From positions 1,178,001 through 1,242,000 of the forward strand of contig NC_021149.1 in assembly GCF_000380335.1 (NCBI RefSeq): DNA of 64,000 bases, written 5' to 3'. This document shows positions 38,606 to 47,324 of this stretch, in pieces. The notes below the pieces were generated by a model. The model had not been told where the DNA came from. It did not search any database and saw only the letters and a program-made list of their open reading frames with translations. Each line of letters starts with the position of its first letter. The first letter of the stretch is position 1. The position numbers and the translations under genes were made by a program. This DNA comes from Azotobacter vinelandii CA (GTDB lineage Bacteria > Pseudomonadota > Gammaproteobacteria > Pseudomonadales > Pseudomonadaceae).

Positions 38606-39505
38606 TCAGGCCAGGTTCTTCAGCTTCGGGTCCAGCGCGTCGCGCAGGCCGTCGCCGACCAGATTGATCGCCAGCACGCTCGAGAGGATGGCCAGGCCCG
38701 GCAGGGTCACCACCCACCAGGCGCGTTCGATGTAATCCCGCGCCGCGGCCAGCATGCTGCCCCATTCCGGGCTCGGCGGCTGCACGCCGAGGCCGAGAAA
38801 ACCCAGCGCGGCGGCATCCAGGATGGCCGCGGAGAAGCCCAGGGTAGCCTGGACGATCAAGGGCGCCAGACAGTTCGGCAGCACCGCGACGAACATCAGG
38901 CGCAGCCGTCCGGCGCCGGCCAGCTTCGCGGCGGTGACGTAGTCGCGGTGGATCTCGCCGAGTACCGCCGCGCGGGTCAGGCGCACATAGGCGGGCAGCG
39001 AGACGATGGCGATCGCCAGCACGGTGTTGAGCAGTCCCGGACCGAGCACGGCGACCACCGCCACCGCCAGCAGCAGGGCGGGCAGCGCCAGCATGATGTC
39101 CATCAGGCGCATGATCGAAGGGCCGAGCAGGCGCGGGAAGAAGCCGGCGCAGAGGCCGAGCAGCACGCCGGGCAGCAGCGACAGCGCCACCGAGGCCAGG
39201 CCGATCGAGAGCGACAGGCGCGCGCCATGGATCAGTCGCGAGAGCAGGTCGCGGCCCAGTTCGTCGGTACCGAGCGGAAAGCGCGTCTCGCCGCCCTCCA
39301 GCCAGGCCGGCGGGGTGAGCAGGAAGTCGCGGTGCTGGGCGGCGGGGTCGAAGGGCGCGAGCCAGGGCGCCAGCAGCGCGCAGAGAGCGAGCAGGGCGAG
39401 GAACAGCAGGGCGGCGAAGGCGCCACGGTTGCGCGCGAAGGCTCGGCAGAAGTCGCGCAAGGGCGAGGGCCAGGCCGGTTCGCTGGCGAGGGAGGAGGTA
39501 TTCAT
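38606..39505 (-). CDS. dppC: Di/oligopeptide ABC transporter permease, DppC type
   Basis: A 299-residue inner-membrane permease with a cytosolic N-terminus, a first helix ([23 protein letters not shown]-like) and a further set of five. The periplasmic [21 protein letters not shown]-type segment identifies the DppC/OppC class, and the EAA loop reads [24 protein letters not shown] chose the ATG at 39505; a longer frame begins 16 codons earlier inside the upstream gene. It follows the DppB-type gene by 10 bp. Confidence 0.93.
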   Translation of the reverse strand: MNTSSLASEPAWPSPLRDFCRAFARNRGAFAALLFLALLALCALLAPWLAPFDPAAQHRDFLLTPPAWLEGGETRFPLGTDELGRDLLSRLIHGARLSLSIGLASVALSLLPGVLLGLCAGFFPRLLGPSIMRLMDIMLALPALLLAVAVVAVLGPGLLNTVLAIAIVSLPAYVRLTRAAVLGEIHRDYVTAAKLAGAGRLRLMFVAVLPNCLAPLIVQATLGFSAAILDAAALGFLGLGVQPPSPEWGSMLAAARDYIERAWWVVTLPGLAILSSVLAINLVGDGLRDALDPKLKNLA

Positions 39506-39515
39506 CGACGGGCCC

Positions 39516-40526
39516 TCATTGCCGGTGACGGATGCGTGGGTTGGCCAGGCCATAGAGGATGTCCACGACGAAGTTGACCAGGATGACCAGCGCGGCGATC
39601 AGCAGGATGCCATTCTGCACCACCGGATAGTCGCGGGCGCCGATGGCCTCGATCAGCCACTTGCCGATGCCCGGCCAGGAGAACAGGGTTTCGGTGAGCA
39701 CCGCGCCGGAGAGCAGCGAGCCGACCTGCAGGCCGAACACCGTGAGCACCGGGACCAGGGCGTTGCGCAGCGCGTGCACGAACACCAGACGCGCCGGCGA
39801 CAGACCACGGGCGCGGGCGGCACGGATGTAGTCCTCGCGCAGCACTTCGAGCATCGCCGAGCGGGTCATGCGGGCGATCACCGCCAGCGGGATGGTGCCG
39901 AGCACGATGGCCGGCAGGATCAGGTGGCGCAGGGCGTCGAGGAAGGCGCCCCGCTCGTCGCTGAGCAGCGTGTCGACGAGCATGAAGCCGGTCACCGGCG
40001 GTACGTCGTAGAGCAGGTCGAGGCGCCCGGAGACCGGTGTCCAGCCGAGTTCCACGGAAAAGAACATGATCAGCACCAGCGCCCACCAGAAGATCGGCAT
40101 CGAGTAGCCGGTCAGCGCCAGGCCCATGGTGCCGTGGTCGAGGATGGAACCGCGCTTCAGCGCCGCCAGGGTGCCGGCGAGCAGGCCGAGGACGCCGGCC
40201 AGCAGCAGGGCGGCGAGGGCCAGTTCGACGGTGGCCGGAAACAGCCCGGCGAACTCGTTCCAGACGCTTTCGCGGGTGCGCAGCGACTGGCCGAGATCGC
40301 CCCGGGCCAGTTGGCCGAGGTAGCTCAGGTACTGCTCGTGCAGCGGCCGGTCGAGGCCGAGCCGGTGCATGGCCTCGGCATGCATCTGCGGGTCGAGGCG
40401 GCGCTCGCCCATCATCACCTCCACCGGGTCGCCGGGGATCAGGCGGATCAGGGCGAAGGTCAGCAGGGTCACGCCGAGGAAGGTGGGGATCAGCAAGCCG
40501 AGACGGCGGGCGAGGAAGGACAACAT
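39516..40526 (-). CDS. dppB: Di/oligopeptide ABC transporter permease, DppB type
   Basis: A 336-residue permease beginning MLSFLARRLGLLIPTFLGVTLLTFALIRLIPGDP, the standard DppB opening. The family also shows LDRPLHEQYLSYLGQLARGDLGQSL and an EAA loop YIRAARARGLSPARLVFVHALRNALVP. Six helices are predictable. It is 9 bp downstream of the binding-protein gene. Confidence 0.94.
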   Translation of the reverse strand: MLSFLARRLGLLIPTFLGVTLLTFALIRLIPGDPVEVMMGERRLDPQMHAEAMHRLGLDRPLHEQYLSYLGQLARGDLGQSLRTRESVWNEFAGLFPATVELALAALLLAGVLGLLAGTLAALKRGSILDHGTMGLALTGYSMPIFWWALVLIMFFSVELGWTPVSGRLDLLYDVPPVTGFMLVDTLLSDERGAFLDALRHLILPAIVLGTIPLAVIARMTRSAMLEVLREDYIRAARARGLSPARLVFVHALRNALVPVLTVFGLQVGSLLSGAVLTETLFSWPGIGKWLIEAIGARDYPVVQNGILLIAALVILVNFVVDILYGLANPRIRHRQ

Positions 40527-40535
40527 GCGCGGGGC

Positions 40536-42149
40536 TCACTCCGGAGCGTTGGCCGGGGCGCGACGCACGCCGGCGAAGTTGTTGGTGCCCAGCGGGCTGA
40601 TCACGAAGCCCTCGACGTCGCGGCGCACGGCGGCGAACTCGCGGGGATGGGCCAGGGGAATCCAGGGCGCCTGTTCGTGGAAGATCGCCAGGGCCTGGCG
40701 GTAGAGCGCGGTGCGTTGCGCCTGGTCGGTGGTGCGGCGCGCCTCGCGCAACAGGGCGTCGAAGCGCTCGTCGCACCAGCCGGCCTGGTTTTCGCCCGAG
40801 GCGGCCGCGGCGCAGGACAGATTGGGGGTCAGGAAGTTGTCCGGGTCGCCGTTATCGCCGGCCCAGCCCATGAACACCAGGTCGTGCTCGCCGTTCTTCG
40901 CCCGCTTGATCAGCTCGCCCCATTCCAGCACGCGGATTTCCGCCCGGATGCCGATGGCGGCCAGGTCGGCCTGCAGCAACTGGGCGCCGATGCCGGGGTT
41001 GGGGTTGGTCGGGCCGCCGCCGGGACGGGTCCAGATACTCAGCTTCAGGCCTTGGGCGTGTCCGGCTTCGGCCAGCAGGGCGCGGGCTCGCGCCGGGTCG
41101 TGGGGCCAGCCGGCGAGCGTCGGGTCGGAGCCCCACAGGCTCGGCGGGTAGGGTGCCACCGCCGGGCTGGCGCCGCCCTCGCCGTACTGGGCGCGCAGGT
41201 AGGCGGACTTGTCGAAGGCGAGGTTGAGCGCCTGGCGCACCCGCACGTCGTCGAGCGGCGGATGACGGGTGTTGATGCCGATGTAGGCGGTCAGCAGCGG
41301 TTCGTCCTCCAGCACCTGGATGCGCACGTCCCGGCGCAGGCCGGGCAGGTCCACCGGGCGCGGGTAGAGGGCGATCTGGCAGTCGCCGGCCTTGAGCTTC
41401 TGCACCCGCACGTTGGGCTCGGGGGTGATGGCGAAGATCAGCCGCTCGATGGCCGGCGCGCCGTCCCAGTAGTCCGGGTTACGCCGGAAGCGCACCTGGG
41501 CGTCCTTCTCGTAGCGTTCGAAGATGAAGGGGCCGCTGCCCGCCGGCTGGCTGTTGAGGCGCTCCGGGGTGCCGGCGGCCAGCAGTCGATCGGCGTATTC
41601 GGCCGGGTAGATGGAGGCGAAGCCCATCGCCAGGTTGGCCAGGAAGGGCGCCTCCGGGTGGCGCAGGACGAAGCGCACGCGGTGCTCATCGAGGCGCTCG
41701 ATGCGTTCTATCAGCTCGCCCACGGCCATCGATTCGGCATAGGGGAAACCGCGCGGCGACAGTTTGTGCCAGGGATGCGCGGGATCGATCTGCCGCCGGA
41801 AGCTCCAGATCACGTCGTCGGCGTTGAATTCGCGGCTCGGCATGAACCAGGGCGTGCGCTGGAATTTCACGCCGCGGCGCAGGTGGAAAGTGTATTCGAG
41901 GCCGTCGGCGGACACCTCCCAGCGCTCGGCGAGGGCGGGGAGCAGTTCGCTGCCGCCGGGAGCGAAGCGCAGCAGGCGGTCGAACACCGTCTCCGCCGAG
42001 GCGTCGGCGCTGACGGCGGCGGTGTACTGGACGATGTCGAAGCCTTCCGGGCTGCCCTCGGTACAGACCACCAGGCTGCTCGGCGCGGCCTGGACGGCGC
42101 CGGCGAGCAGGCCGGCGAGCAGGAGGGCGGTCGGGCGTCGGAGCATCAT
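40536..42149 (-). CDS. dppA: Di/oligopeptide-binding periplasmic protein, DppA type
   Basis: A 537-residue solute-binding protein (SBP family 5). Signal peptide MLRRPTALLLAGLLAGAVQA; mature start near APSSLVVCTEG. Family marks: SPEGFDIVQYTAAVSADASAETVFDRL, LAERWEVSADGLEYTFHLRRGVKF, FNADDVIWSF, and GSGPFIFERYEKDAQVRFRRNPDYWDG. A GxWCDE(R)F-type region lies near the C-terminus. Two adjacent ATGs (42149, 42146) could start it. First gene of the operon. The substrate is probably dipeptides or short peptides; heme or 5-aminolevulinate binding, known for E. coli DppA, cannot be excluded. Confidence 0.93.
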   Translation of the reverse strand: MMLRRPTALLLAGLLAGAVQAAPSSLVVCTEGSPEGFDIVQYTAAVSADASAETVFDRLLRFAPGGSELLPALAERWEVSADGLEYTFHLRRGVKFQRTPWFMPSREFNADDVIWSFRRQIDPAHPWHKLSPRGFPYAESMAVGELIERIERLDEHRVRFVLRHPEAPFLANLAMGFASIYPAEYADRLLAAGTPERLNSQPAGSGPFIFERYEKDAQVRFRRNPDYWDGAPAIERLIFAITPEPNVRVQKLKAGDCQIALYPRPVDLPGLRRDVRIQVLEDEPLLTAYIGINTRHPPLDDVRVRQALNLAFDKSAYLRAQYGEGGASPAVAPYPPSLWGSDPTLAGWPHDPARARALLAEAGHAQGLKLSIWTRPGGGPTNPNPGIGAQLLQADLAAIGIRAEIRVLEWGELIKRAKNGEHDLVFMGWAGDNGDPDNFLTPNLSCAAAASGENQAGWCDERFDALLREARRTTDQAQRTALYRQALAIFHEQAPWIPLAHPREFAAVRRDVEGFVISPLGTNNFAGVRRAPANAPE

Positions 42150-42162
42150 GATGGCGGCTGCC

Positions 42163-42873
42163 TCAGGGCATCTGCACCTCGATCACGCCGTCGGCGCTGA
42201 CGCTCACCTGGCTGCTGCCGGCCTCGATCTCCGGCGCCGGCGCGCCCGCCTCGTGGTCCAGGGTCTTCGCCATCGCCACGCGGGCGAAGGGGGGCGGGAC
42301 CACGCCGCTGCTGCCGAGGTTCAGGCTGACCAGCTTGTAGCCGCTGCCGCCGAGCGCCCGGGTGGCGAGCTGGGCGCGCTCGCCGAAGGCCTGCACGGCG
42401 TCCTGCAGCAGTGCGTCCTCGCCCTTCTTGCGTGTGGCGTCGGCGATGGCGAAGCGCATGTCGGCGATCCTCAGTTCGCCGAGCAGGTCGGCGCTCAGTT
42501 GGGAAAGGGCTGCGAAGTCGGCGCTTTCCAGGCGCAGCTCGGCGCGCTCGCGCCAGGCGACGATCCGCCGGCCCTGGTCTTCGTAGACCGGATAGCTGTT
42601 GCGGTTGCCGAGGCTGACCTTCACCCCCGCCACCTGGCGTGCGCGCTCCACCGCGCCGTTGAGGGTGCGGGTGATGTCGCCGGCCAACTGGCCGGGGTCC
42701 TTGTGCTGGGCTTCGGCGTAGAGGGTCACCCGCATCAGGTCGTGGGCGATCTCCCGGCTCGCCTCGGCGTGCAGGGAGATTCGGTTGTAGCGGGAACTGT
42801 CCTCGGCCAGTGCCGGCAGGCTGGCCAGAGCGGCGAGGACGAGGGGAATGGCGGGGCGAAGACGGCGGAGCAT
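42163..42873 (-). CDS. SIMPL-domain (DUF541, YggE-like) periplasmic protein
   Basis: A 236-residue exported protein with signal peptide MLRRLRPAIPLVLAALASLPALA and one SIMPL domain (ISLHAEASREIAHDLMRVTLYAEAQ; IARTLNGAVERARQVAG-like helices; AFGERAQLATRALGGSGYKLVSLNLG). The ATG at 42873 has AAGGATTTCCCC before it; the longer frame upstream is not protein-like. E. coli YggE lowers oxidative stress, but a mechanism is lacking. Its stop is 13 bp before the dppA start, so it may be the first gene of the transporter transcript. Confidence 0.87.
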   Translation of the reverse strand: MLRRLRPAIPLVLAALASLPALAEDSSRYNRISLHAEASREIAHDLMRVTLYAEAQHKDPGQLAGDITRTLNGAVERARQVAGVKVSLGNRNSYPVYEDQGRRIVAWRERAELRLESADFAALSQLSADLLGELRIADMRFAIADATRKKGEDALLQDAVQAFGERAQLATRALGGSGYKLVSLNLGSSGVVPPPFARVAMAKTLDHEAGAPAPEIEAGSSQVSVSADGVIEVQMP

Positions 42874-43005
42874 GGGGAAATCCTTGTGTGGGCCGGGAAC
42901 GTGTCCGTTGGGTGTCGAGCCAGACTCTACCGGCGTAGTCCAGTTTTTGCAGCCCCGCCTGCGTCCGGTTGCCGCATTCGGCCCGGCTGGTGGCGGGCTT
43001 TTGGG

Positions 43006-43011
43006 TATACT
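43006..43011 (+). promoter_or_regulatory. Possible -10 element of the roxSR promoter
   Basis: TATACT in GGGTATACTGG, 38 bp before the sensor start. No good -35 box is visible at standard distance, so any promoter here is weak or activator-dependent. Confidence 0.3.
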
Positions 43012-43049
43012 GGCCGCGCGCTCCCGGGGCCCCATGACAAGCCATTCCT

Positions 43050-44312
43050 ATGCTCGCACCCGTTCAAATGCTGTCGGCCAGCCGCCACAACCTCCGTCGG
43101 CTCATCCTGATCCGTGTCCTCGTGCTGGCCGCCCAGGCCGGTTCGGTCGGGCTCGCCTATCTCACCGATCTGATGCCGTTGCCCTGGCTGGCGCTCGCTT
43201 TCACCCTCAGCCTGTCGGCCATGCTTTGCCTGGGAACCGCTCTGCGCCTGACCATGTCGTGGCCGGTGACCGATCTGGAATACGCCGGCCATCTGGCTTG
43301 CGATCTGATCATCCACAGCCTGCTGCTGTATTTCACCGGCGGTCCGACCAACCCCTTCGTTTCCTATTACCTGGTGCCGCTGACCATCGCCGCGGCGACC
43401 CTGCCCAGGCGGCACACGGTGATGCTCGCCGGCCTGGCGTTCGTGGCCTACACCCTGCTGGTCTTCTGGTACAACCCGACTACCCTGCCGCCGGAGCATC
43501 GCGTCACCCTGCTGATCTACGGCATGTGGCTGAGCTTCGCCCTGGCGGCGGCGTTGATCACCTTCTTCGTCGGGCGGATGGCCGGCGAACTGCGTCGTCA
43601 GGAGGAGTTCCAGGCCACGCGCCGCGAGGAGGGCATGCGCGACCAGCAACTGCTGGCGGTGGCTACCCAGGCGGCCGGCGCCGCCCATGAGCTGGGCACG
43701 CCGCTGGCGACGATGAGCGTGCTGATCACCGAACTGCGCCAGGAGCACGACGATCCGCTGCTGCAGGAGGATCTGGCGGTGCTCCAGGAACAGGTGAAGC
43801 TGTGCAAGGACACCCTGCAGCAACTGGTGCGCGCCGCCGAGGCGGATCGCATGCAGACGGTCCAGGAGCAGAGCGCGGCGGCCTGGCTGGAGACGGCGCT
43901 CAATCGCTGGCACCTGATGCGCCCGGAAGCGAGCTATCGCTACGAGATCCTCGGCACGGGTTCCATGCCGCGCCTGGCGCCGTCGCCGGACCTGACCCAG
44001 TCGCTGCTCAACCTGCTCAACAACGCCGCCGATGCCTGTCCGGACGACCTGGACATCTACCTCGACTGGGACGTCGAGGAGTTGTGCATCAGCATCCGCA
44101 ACCATGGCGAAGGCGTGCCGCTGGCGATCGCCGAGCAACTGGGCAAGCCTTTCTTCACCACCAAGGGCAAGGGCTTCGGCCTCGGCCTGTTTCTGAGCCA
44201 GGCCAGCGTGACTCGCGCCGGCGGCTCGGTGAAACTCTACAATCACGAGGAGGGCGGTACGCTGACCGAGCTGCGGCTGCCGCGCCTGGGGCCAGGAGAC
44301 TACTATGAGTGA
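43050..44312 (+). CDS. roxS: Redox-sensing histidine kinase RoxS (RegB/PrrB family)
   Basis: A 420-residue membrane sensor kinase that reads respiratory redox state and phosphorylates its partner regulator. About six N-terminal helices (residues 20-175) include the quinone-site signature GGPTNPF (97-103) between helices. The H-box AAHELGTPLATM places the phosphorylated His at 213. The redox-active cysteine of RegB is matched by Cys252 in QVKLCKDTLQQL. The ATP-binding part has LLNLLNNAADAC and GKGFGLGLFLSQ. It overlaps the regulator gene by 8 bp. In pseudomonads this pair controls terminal oxidases and cyanide-insensitive respiration (known). Confidence 0.95.
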   Translation: MLAPVQMLSASRHNLRRLILIRVLVLAAQAGSVGLAYLTDLMPLPWLALAFTLSLSAMLCLGTALRLTMSWPVTDLEYAGHLACDLIIHSLLLYFTGGPTNPFVSYYLVPLTIAAATLPRRHTVMLAGLAFVAYTLLVFWYNPTTLPPEHRVTLLIYGMWLSFALAAALITFFVGRMAGELRRQEEFQATRREEGMRDQQLLAVATQAAGAAHELGTPLATMSVLITELRQEHDDPLLQEDLAVLQEQVKLCKDTLQQLVRAAEADRMQTVQEQSAAAWLETALNRWHLMRPEASYRYEILGTGSMPRLAPSPDLTQSLLNLLNNAADACPDDLDIYLDWDVEELCISIRNHGEGVPLAIAEQLGKPFFTTKGKGFGLGLFLSQASVTRAGGSVKLYNHEEGGTLTELRLPRLGPGDYYE

Positions 44313-44865
44313 GCATCCGATCGAGGGAGAAGAACAGCAGCCGCACCTGCTGCTGGTGGACGACGACACGACCTTCACCCGGGTCATGATGCGGGCCATG
44401 ACCCGCCGTGGCTTCCGGGTGAGTTGTGCCAGTTCGGCCGAGGAGGGGTTGGAGCTGGCGCTTCAGGACGTGCCGGACTATGCCGTGCTGGATCTCAAGA
44501 TGGAGGGCGACTCGGGGCTGGTGCTGCTGCCGAAGCTGCTCGAACTGGACAGCGAGATGCGCGTGCTGATCCTCACCGGTTACTCGAGCATCGCCACCGC
44601 CGTGGAGGCGATCAAGCGTGGCGCCTGCAACTACCTGTGCAAGCCGGCCGACGCCGACGACGTGCTCACCGCGCTGCTTTCCGAGCACGTCGACCTGAAC
44701 AGCCTGGTGCCGGACAACCCCATGTCGGTGGATCGCCTGCAGTGGGAGCACATCCAGCGCGTGCTCAGCGAGAACGACGGCAACATCTCCGCCACCGCCC
44801 GCGCCCTGGGTATGCACCGGCGTACATTGCAGCGCAAGCTGCAGAAGCGTCCGGTCCGCCGCTGA
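44305..44865 (+). CDS. roxR: Response regulator RoxR (RegA/PrrA family)
   Basis: A 186-residue regulator. The receiver has the acidic pocket VDDD near 18-21, the phosphoryl site Asp63 (AVLDLKMEGDSGL), Thr in LILTGYSS and Lys in CKPADADD. A short linker with a Pro-rich hinge leads to a Fis-type helix-turn-helix (NISATARALGMHRRTLQRKL) that is nearly invariant in RegA relatives. The start overlaps the kinase gene. No hairpin with a U-run follows; the downstream 295 bp (44866-45160) hold only short palindromes and no gene. Confidence 0.95.
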   Translation: MSEHPIEGEEQQPHLLLVDDDTTFTRVMMRAMTRRGFRVSCASSAEEGLELALQDVPDYAVLDLKMEGDSGLVLLPKLLELDSEMRVLILTGYSSIATAVEAIKRGACNYLCKPADADDVLTALLSEHVDLNSLVPDNPMSVDRLQWEHIQRVLSENDGNISATARALGMHRRTLQRKLQKRPVRR

Positions 44866-45160
44866 GGGCCTGGCGCCATGGTCTTTCGCATCGGGCATCG
44901 GCTCGATGCGAGCGGCCGCAGGCCAGACCCGGATGCCGGACGCGCGTTCTCTCGGTTGTTTCATTCGTTCGCGCGAGCGAAGGGAAAGTGACTGGCGGGA
45001 GCCCGAAAGCGGAGTGTCCGGCCTCCCGGCCAGCGGCTCGTGCAACGGTGCCGAAGACCGCGCCGGAACGAATTGGCACATGGGTTTTGCCAGTCCACTG
45101 TCGAGCGGATGACTCCATGCGATCGCCCTGGAGCGTCGGGCTCCCGGAGTCGCTGCCCGA

Positions 45161-46159
45161 TCATCTCATGACGGTATCGCCTGCAATGTATCGCGCGGAT
45201 TGGCGGCCGGGCGGCAGGAGCGATTCATGGTTGGGGCCTTGCCGCTTCGCCAGAACGTATACCAGGGCCATTGGTAAGTCCTTCTGATAATAACGGTGGT
45301 ATTTTTCCCTGAATCTGTCGGTGATGGGGAAGCACTCGACCCGGTTTATTATCTTCAGGTGTTTGTCGAAGATCTTTTCGTAGGTATCGATGTCCTTCCA
45401 GTAATGGGCGAATACTCCATGCTCTCCGTGGGAGCCATGGACGAATGAGTATTTCTCGTTGGTCTGCAGCGGTTTGTTGTGCGGGCTCAGGTCGAGGTGT
45501 TTCTTTTGTTCATAGCTCGGGTTCAGAAAGGCGATGATGGACTTTCCATCGCTTTTCAGAATTCTGGAAATTTCCGAGACATGGTATTCCAGATCGCTCT
45601 TTTCCAGGTGCATGACGAAGTTTCGCGAAATGGCCAGGGCAATGGACGAGTCGCCGAAAGGTTTTCTCCGTCCGTGCCTCACCTCGAAGTGGCGAATGTC
45701 GATATTGCCCGGATGTCCCAGTTCGCCAAGCTGTTCTCTGGCCTTTGCGACCAACTGTTCGGAGCCTTCCAGGCCGATGAAGCTGTCGATGTTCTTTCTC
45801 GCCTGAGCGATGTTTTTTATCGACTCCAGGGCTGGGATGTCTGGCGAGTTTCCATACATGAATTGAATCGCCAGCATGTTCGTGCCCGCACCGAAATCGA
45901 CGATCTTCGATTCCGGGTTTTCGCAGAGAAAGTCGGCAATTTCTTTATAAAGGTATGGGTTGATTATGAAGTCAATGCCGATGTTGCCCTCTCGTTCGAG
46001 TCTGCACCAATGCTTTTCCATTTTTTCTCCATCAACCACCAAGTCAAACGACGGATTGGTTTTGAACGGCGATAGGCGGGCCGTGGCGACAAGATGTCTG
46101 TGCCTGAATATTTGCCCGTAAAACACTTGTGGTTTTTCAGATGGATATTGATTTATCAC
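45161..46159 (-). CDS. Class I SAM-dependent methyltransferase, AT-rich
   Basis: A 332-residue protein with a methyltransferase motif I IVDFGAGTN (residues 86-94), acidic EGSEQLVAKAREQLGEL for the ribose loop, and a motif IV/V region LAISRNFVMHLEKSDLEYHVSEISRILKSDGKSIIAFLNPS. The flanking N-terminal 60 residues and C-terminal 90 residues are not recognised. The start is a GTG at 46159; an ATG at 46021 would drop 46 residues. The gene is visibly richer in A/T, with AT-ending codons, compared with all neighbours, and has no operon partner. This suggests horizontal acquisition. The substrate is unknown: small-molecule, protein or lipid methylation are all possible. Confidence 0.72.
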   Translation of the reverse strand: MINQYPSEKPQVFYGQIFRHRHLVATARLSPFKTNPSFDLVVDGEKMEKHWCRLEREGNIGIDFIINPYLYKEIADFLCENPESKIVDFGAGTNMLAIQFMYGNSPDIPALESIKNIAQARKNIDSFIGLEGSEQLVAKAREQLGELGHPGNIDIRHFEVRHGRRKPFGDSSIALAISRNFVMHLEKSDLEYHVSEISRILKSDGKSIIAFLNPSYEQKKHLDLSPHNKPLQTNEKYSFVHGSHGEHGVFAHYWKDIDTYEKIFDKHLKIINRVECFPITDRFREKYHRYYQKDLPMALVYVLAKRQGPNHESLLPPGRQSARYIAGDTVMR

Positions 46160-46373
46160 TGGTTTGTTACGGTGTCTTTAAGCATGGCTCCGCAGCCCTT
46201 TGTCGAACTGCCCGTTTTTCGATCATTCCGGTGCCGTCGGGAGCGGATGTGCCGGGACGGCAACTCGTGGTTCCGGCCCGGCCGGGCCATCCGGGCGGCG
46301 TGCCTCGGCATCCCGCCTCGCGGCGGGAGATATGCCGTTATGATAGGTGCCTATTATTTTTCGGACTTTTCAC

Positions 46374-47315
46374 ATGTTCGCGCTGTTCTCGCAAACCCTG
46401 GGCATCACCGCACCGGTATTCGCCATGCTGTTTCTCGGCGTACTGTTGCGGCGCCTCGGCTGGATCGACATCGCCTTCATCGACACGGCGTCGACGCTGG
46501 TGTTCAAGGGCACCATGCCGACCATGCTGTTCCTCGCGATCCTGCAGGCCGATCTGGATGCGGCGTTGCAACCGGCGCTGCTCGGCTATTTCACCCTGGC
46601 CTCCATCGCCGGCTTCCTGATCGCCTGGGCTTGGTCGCTGTGGCGTTGCCCGCGTCCCGATCGCGGCGTCTATGTGCAGGGCGCGTTTCGCGGCAACAAC
46701 GGCATCGTCGGCCTGGCCCTGGCCACCAGCATGTACGGCGATTACGGTCTGTCCCTCGGCGGGGTGCTGGCCGGGGCGGTGATCCTGGTCTACAACACGC
46801 TCGCATCGGTAGTGCTGGCGTTCTACAGTCCGACCGCCCGGACCGATCCCTGGAGCCTCGCCAAGAGCATTCTCGGCAACCCGCTGATCATCGGCGTGCT
46901 GGTGGCGATCCCGTTCGCCTACTGGCATGTCGGCCTGCCGGCCTGGCTGCTCACCTCCGGCGACTATTTCGCGCAGATGACCATGCCGCTGGCGCTGATC
47001 TGCATCGGCGGCACCATTTCCCTCGCCGCCCTGCGCGAAAGCGGCGGCATGGCGCTTGGCGCCAGTCTGCTGAAGATGGTCTGGCTACCGCTGCTGGAGA
47101 CGCTCGGCGCCTGGCTGTGCGGTTTCCGTGGTGCCGAACTGGGCGTGCTCTTCCTTTATTTCGCGAGCCCGACCGCCGCGGCCAGCTTCGTCATGGCCAA
47201 GGCGGTAGGCGGCAATCATCAGTTGGCGGGCGGGATAGTGGTGATCACCACGCTGTTGGCCGCGGTGACCACCAATATCGGTATTTTCATCCTGCAGTGG
47301 CTCGGCTGGATCTGA
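46374..47315 (+). CDS. AEC-family (auxin efflux carrier-type) transporter
   Basis: A 313-residue permease with about ten helices in the AEC fold. Typical segments: ITAPVFAMLFLGVLLRRLGWI at the start, VYVQGAFRGNNGIVGLALATSMYGDYGL in the middle, and LLVIxIGGTISLAALRE-like LALICIGGTISLAALRESGG, then SPTAAASFVMAKAVGGN near the end. I use the ATG at 46374; a GTG at 46347 in the same frame is possible. Bacterial members move malate, malonate or other anions; the substrate here is unknown. Single gene, convergent with the exchanger gene. Confidence 0.88.
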   Translation: MFALFSQTLGITAPVFAMLFLGVLLRRLGWIDIAFIDTASTLVFKGTMPTMLFLAILQADLDAALQPALLGYFTLASIAGFLIAWAWSLWRCPRPDRGVYVQGAFRGNNGIVGLALATSMYGDYGLSLGGVLAGAVILVYNTLASVVLAFYSPTARTDPWSLAKSILGNPLIIGVLVAIPFAYWHVGLPAWLLTSGDYFAQMTMPLALICIGGTISLAALRESGGMALGASLLKMVWLPLLETLGAWLCGFRGAELGVLFLYFASPTAAASFVMAKAVGGNHQLAGGIVVITTLLAAVTTNIGIFILQWLGWI

Positions 47316-47324
47316 GCTGCGCCC

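Noticed and set aside
39006-42200. Long plus-strand open frame opposite the dpp operon
   Set aside because: Overlaps well-supported transporter genes; composition is typical of an antisense frame in GC-rich DNA.
44866-45160. A small gene between roxR and the methyltransferase
   Set aside because: Short open frames only, Arg/Gly-rich without ribosome sites; a 7-bp stem at 44887-44910 is too weak to name.
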